64,000 bases of DNA. It comes from an uncultured Paracoccaceae bacterium (GTDB taxonomy: Bacteria; Pseudomonadota; Alphaproteobacteria; Rhodobacterales; Rhodobacteraceae). Positions 62,407 to 64,000 of the stretch are shown here, piece after piece. Made by a program: the position numbers and the translations under genes. Under the pieces are notes generated by a model, which ran no database searches, was not told where the DNA came from, and saw only the letters and a program-made list of their open reading frames with translations. The stretch is taken from the NCBI GenBank assembly GCA_958439195.1, contig OY288153.1, forward strand, positions 60,345 through 124,344, written 5' to 3'. How positions within the stretch are numbered: the stretch's first letter is position 1; the number at the start of each line of letters is the position of its first letter.

Positions 62407-63928
62407 GGCGGCCTCCCGCAATTTGGCTGCGCAGGGCGTCATAGCGCTCGACATTGGCCTTGGGCTCACGCCGCAGGGTCAGCGCTTGTGGGGTATCCAG
62501 CGGCGGACCATCGATGACCTTGCCGTCGACCAGGCGGTGCAGGAGGTTCAACACGTGGGTCTTGGTGGGCACGCCCTCCGCCAAGGCCAGCTCCACGGCG
62601 GTCAGCACGGCTTGCTCATCATGGTGCAAGACAAGCGCAAGGATATCGACCATCTCGCGATCACCACCAGGCTTGCGGAGCATATGGTCCTGCAACTGTC
62701 TGAAGGCAGGCGGCAATTCCAGAAAGGGTGCCCCGTTCCTGAGCGCGCCCGGCTTGCGTTGCACGACCGCCAGATAATGCCGCCAGTCGTAGACCGTCTT
62801 CGCGGGCTGCTTATGACTGCGCTGAATGATGCGGATATGTTCGCACAGGATATGGCCTTCCGCAGCCACGACCAGCCGGTCGGGGTAGACGCGAAGGCTG
62901 ACTGGCCGGTTCGCAAATGATGCTGGAACACTGTAGCGGTTGCGTTCAAAGCTGATCAGGCAGGTGGGCGAGACGCGCTTGCTGATCTCGATGAAGCCGT
63001 CGAAGGCCACTGGCAGGGGCATCAAGGCTGCCCGTTCCTCAGCCCAGACATCGGCGATTGTTCCAGGCAGCGTGCCATGTGCGGTCTCGTGCCACAGCGC
63101 GACGCAACGTTGTTCCAGCCAGTCATTCAGCGCGGCAAGATCGGGAAAGTCCGGCATGCCTTGCAGCATCTGATGACGGGAGTCGCGGACGTTCTTCTCG
63201 ACCTGCCCTTTCTCCCACCCTGCTGCCGGATTGCAGAAATCTGGCTCGAAGACATAGTGGTTCGCCATGGCCAAAAAGCGGATATTGACCTGCCGCGCCT
63301 TACCGCGGCCCACAAGATCCACCGCCGTCTTCATGTTATCGTAGATCCCGCGTTCTGGCACGCCGCCGAACACCCGGAACGCATGCCAGTGCGCGTCGAA
63401 CAGCATCTCATGGGTCTGCAAGGGATAGGCCCGCAGAAGGAAGGCCCGGCTGTGAGACAGCTTGATATGCGCCATCTGCAGCTTCATCCGCTCGCCGCCG
63501 ATGACCGCAAAGTCCTCGCTCCAGTCAAACTGGAACGCCTCGCCCGGGCGGAAAGCCAGCGGGACGAAGGTGCCGCGCCCCGTCGTTTGCTCGTCGCGCT
63601 GACGATCGGCACGCCACTGCCGTGCAAAGGCCGCCACCCGGTTGTAGGAGCCGGTGAAGCCAAGAGCGACGAGATCGGCATGCATCTTCTTCAGCGTGTG
63701 CCGATCTTTGCGTCCCTTCTTCGCATTGGTCTTAAGCCAGCCTGCCAGCGTCTCGGCAAATGGATCAAGCTTGCTCGACCGTTCCGGCGTCGCAAACTTG
63801 GGCTCGATCACATCAGCCTTCAGATACTTCTTGATGGTATTGCGCGACACTCCGGTGCGGCGCTCGATCTCCCGGATCGCCAAACCCTGACGTAGGCGCA
63901 GCTTCCGGATCACGTTGAGTAGTCCCAT
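62396..63928 (-). CDS. istA: IS21-family transposase IstA
   Basis: A 510-aa DDE transposase. The N-terminal helix-turn-helix is LRLRQGLAIREIERRTGVSRNTIKKYLK. Catalytic acids are in FQFDWSEDF, GIYDNMKTAVD and AGWEKGQVEKNVRD. The ATG follows GGAGTGATCGAC. It appears intact and so the element may be active. Confidence 0.95.
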   Translation of the reverse strand: MGLLNVIRKLRLRQGLAIREIERRTGVSRNTIKKYLKADVIEPKFATPERSSKLDPFAETLAGWLKTNAKKGRKDRHTLKKMHADLVALGFTGSYNRVAAFARQWRADRQRDEQTTGRGTFVPLAFRPGEAFQFDWSEDFAVIGGERMKLQMAHIKLSHSRAFLLRAYPLQTHEMLFDAHWHAFRVFGGVPERGIYDNMKTAVDLVGRGKARQVNIRFLAMANHYVFEPDFCNPAAGWEKGQVEKNVRDSRHQMLQGMPDFPDLAALNDWLEQRCVALWHETAHGTLPGTIADVWAEERAALMPLPVAFDGFIEISKRVSPTCLISFERNRYSVPASFANRPVSLRVYPDRLVVAAEGHILCEHIRIIQRSHKQPAKTVYDWRHYLAVVQRKPGALRNGAPFLELPPAFRQLQDHMLRKPGGDREMVDILALVLHHDEQAVLTAVELALAEGVPTKTHVLNLLHRLVDGKVIDGPPLDTPQALTLRREPKANVERYDALRSQIAGGRHAS

Positions 63929-63978
63929 GTCGATCACTCCTTTGACCCCCTCGCTCTTCGCTCGGGGGAGGGTCACAT

Positions 63979-63998
63979 GGGTCAAATCTCAATGGAAA
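63979..63998. repeat. IS21 right-end inverted repeat
   Basis: GGGTCAAATCTCAATGGAAA is the inverse of the left-end boxes (16-18 of 20 bases by eye). The terminal bases lie at or just past the window end. Confidence 0.8.
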
Positions 63999-64000
63999 TT

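Larger units (their letters stand above)
61540..64000 (-). mobile_element. IS21-family insertion sequence (reaches window end)
   Basis: The element carries istA and istB on the minus strand and IS21-type ends. The left end begins near 61540 (TGTTGATTTCC) directly at the truncated PKS. It contains two spaced copies of a 20-bp box (61546-61565 and 61570-61589), the usual multiple IstA-binding sites. The right end shows an inverted copy at 63979-63998, so the terminus is within a few bases of the window end. Confidence 0.9.

Overview
The window is high-GC DNA from an alphaproteobacterium, most likely Rhodobacteraceae. The evidence is the gene content and styles (HNOB/diguanylate cyclase pair, DUF3572, DUF983, DUF4153), an OxyR-katG pair, an alphaproteobacterial SOS box (GTTC-N7-GTTC) before imuA, and GGGTATTT-type intergenic repeats I associate with this group. 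Genes are dense and often overlap by ATGA or TGATG junctions. No rRNA, tRNA or CRISPR array was seen. The right end is occupied by an IS21-family element.

Layout. (1) 1-12128: a probable aromatic 2-oxoacid or acyl catabolic locus. A minus-strand operon (cyclase, FAD oxidoreductase, MarR, indolepyruvate:ferredoxin oxidoreductase cut by the window start) is divergent from a second FAD oxidoreductase and a complete oligopeptide-type ABC importer; a hotdog thioesterase lies at the far end. (2) 12175-15390: oxyR divergent from katG. (3) 15846-29288: signalling and housekeeping genes, including a heme-NO-binding-like protein that appears to lack its heme ligand, coupled to a diguanylate cyclase; DUF4153; an orphan MttB-family protein; a HAD phosphatase; a PleD-like GGEEF regulator; an ECF sigma operon with EF-hand and metal-sensor-like proteins; a Nudix hydrolase; SOS-boxed imuA; and an aldo/keto reductase.

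(4) 29476-46130: two small lipoproteins, an XRE regulator with a clear operator facing a fatty acid desaturase, yceI-cytochrome b561, metG, a second aldo/keto reductase, ilvD, an FAH-family enzyme, a class II aldolase, a P-loop kinase, a PepSY pair with a two-component system, and a CDF metal transporter. (5) 46214-53290: one giant secreted protein joining an animal-type heme peroxidase to RTX calcium repeats, with a long alanine-rich coiled coil inserted in the peroxidase region. (6) 53760-61539: a surface-glycan or polyketide cluster (KpsS-like protein, methyltransferase, GlfT2-like glycosyltransferase, alpha-oxoamine synthase, and the ER-KR-ACP end of a type I polyketide synthase). (7) 61540-64000: the IS21 element, whose end abuts and truncates the polyketide synthase.

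The strongest leads are the IS-broken PKS/oxoamine-synthase/glycosyltransferase cluster, the RTX heme peroxidase with its inserted coiled coil, and the probably heme-free H-NOX-like partner of a diguanylate cyclase. Short tandem repeats of 12-15 bp recur in or beside several genes. All family assignments come from reading motifs by eye; no database search was possible.
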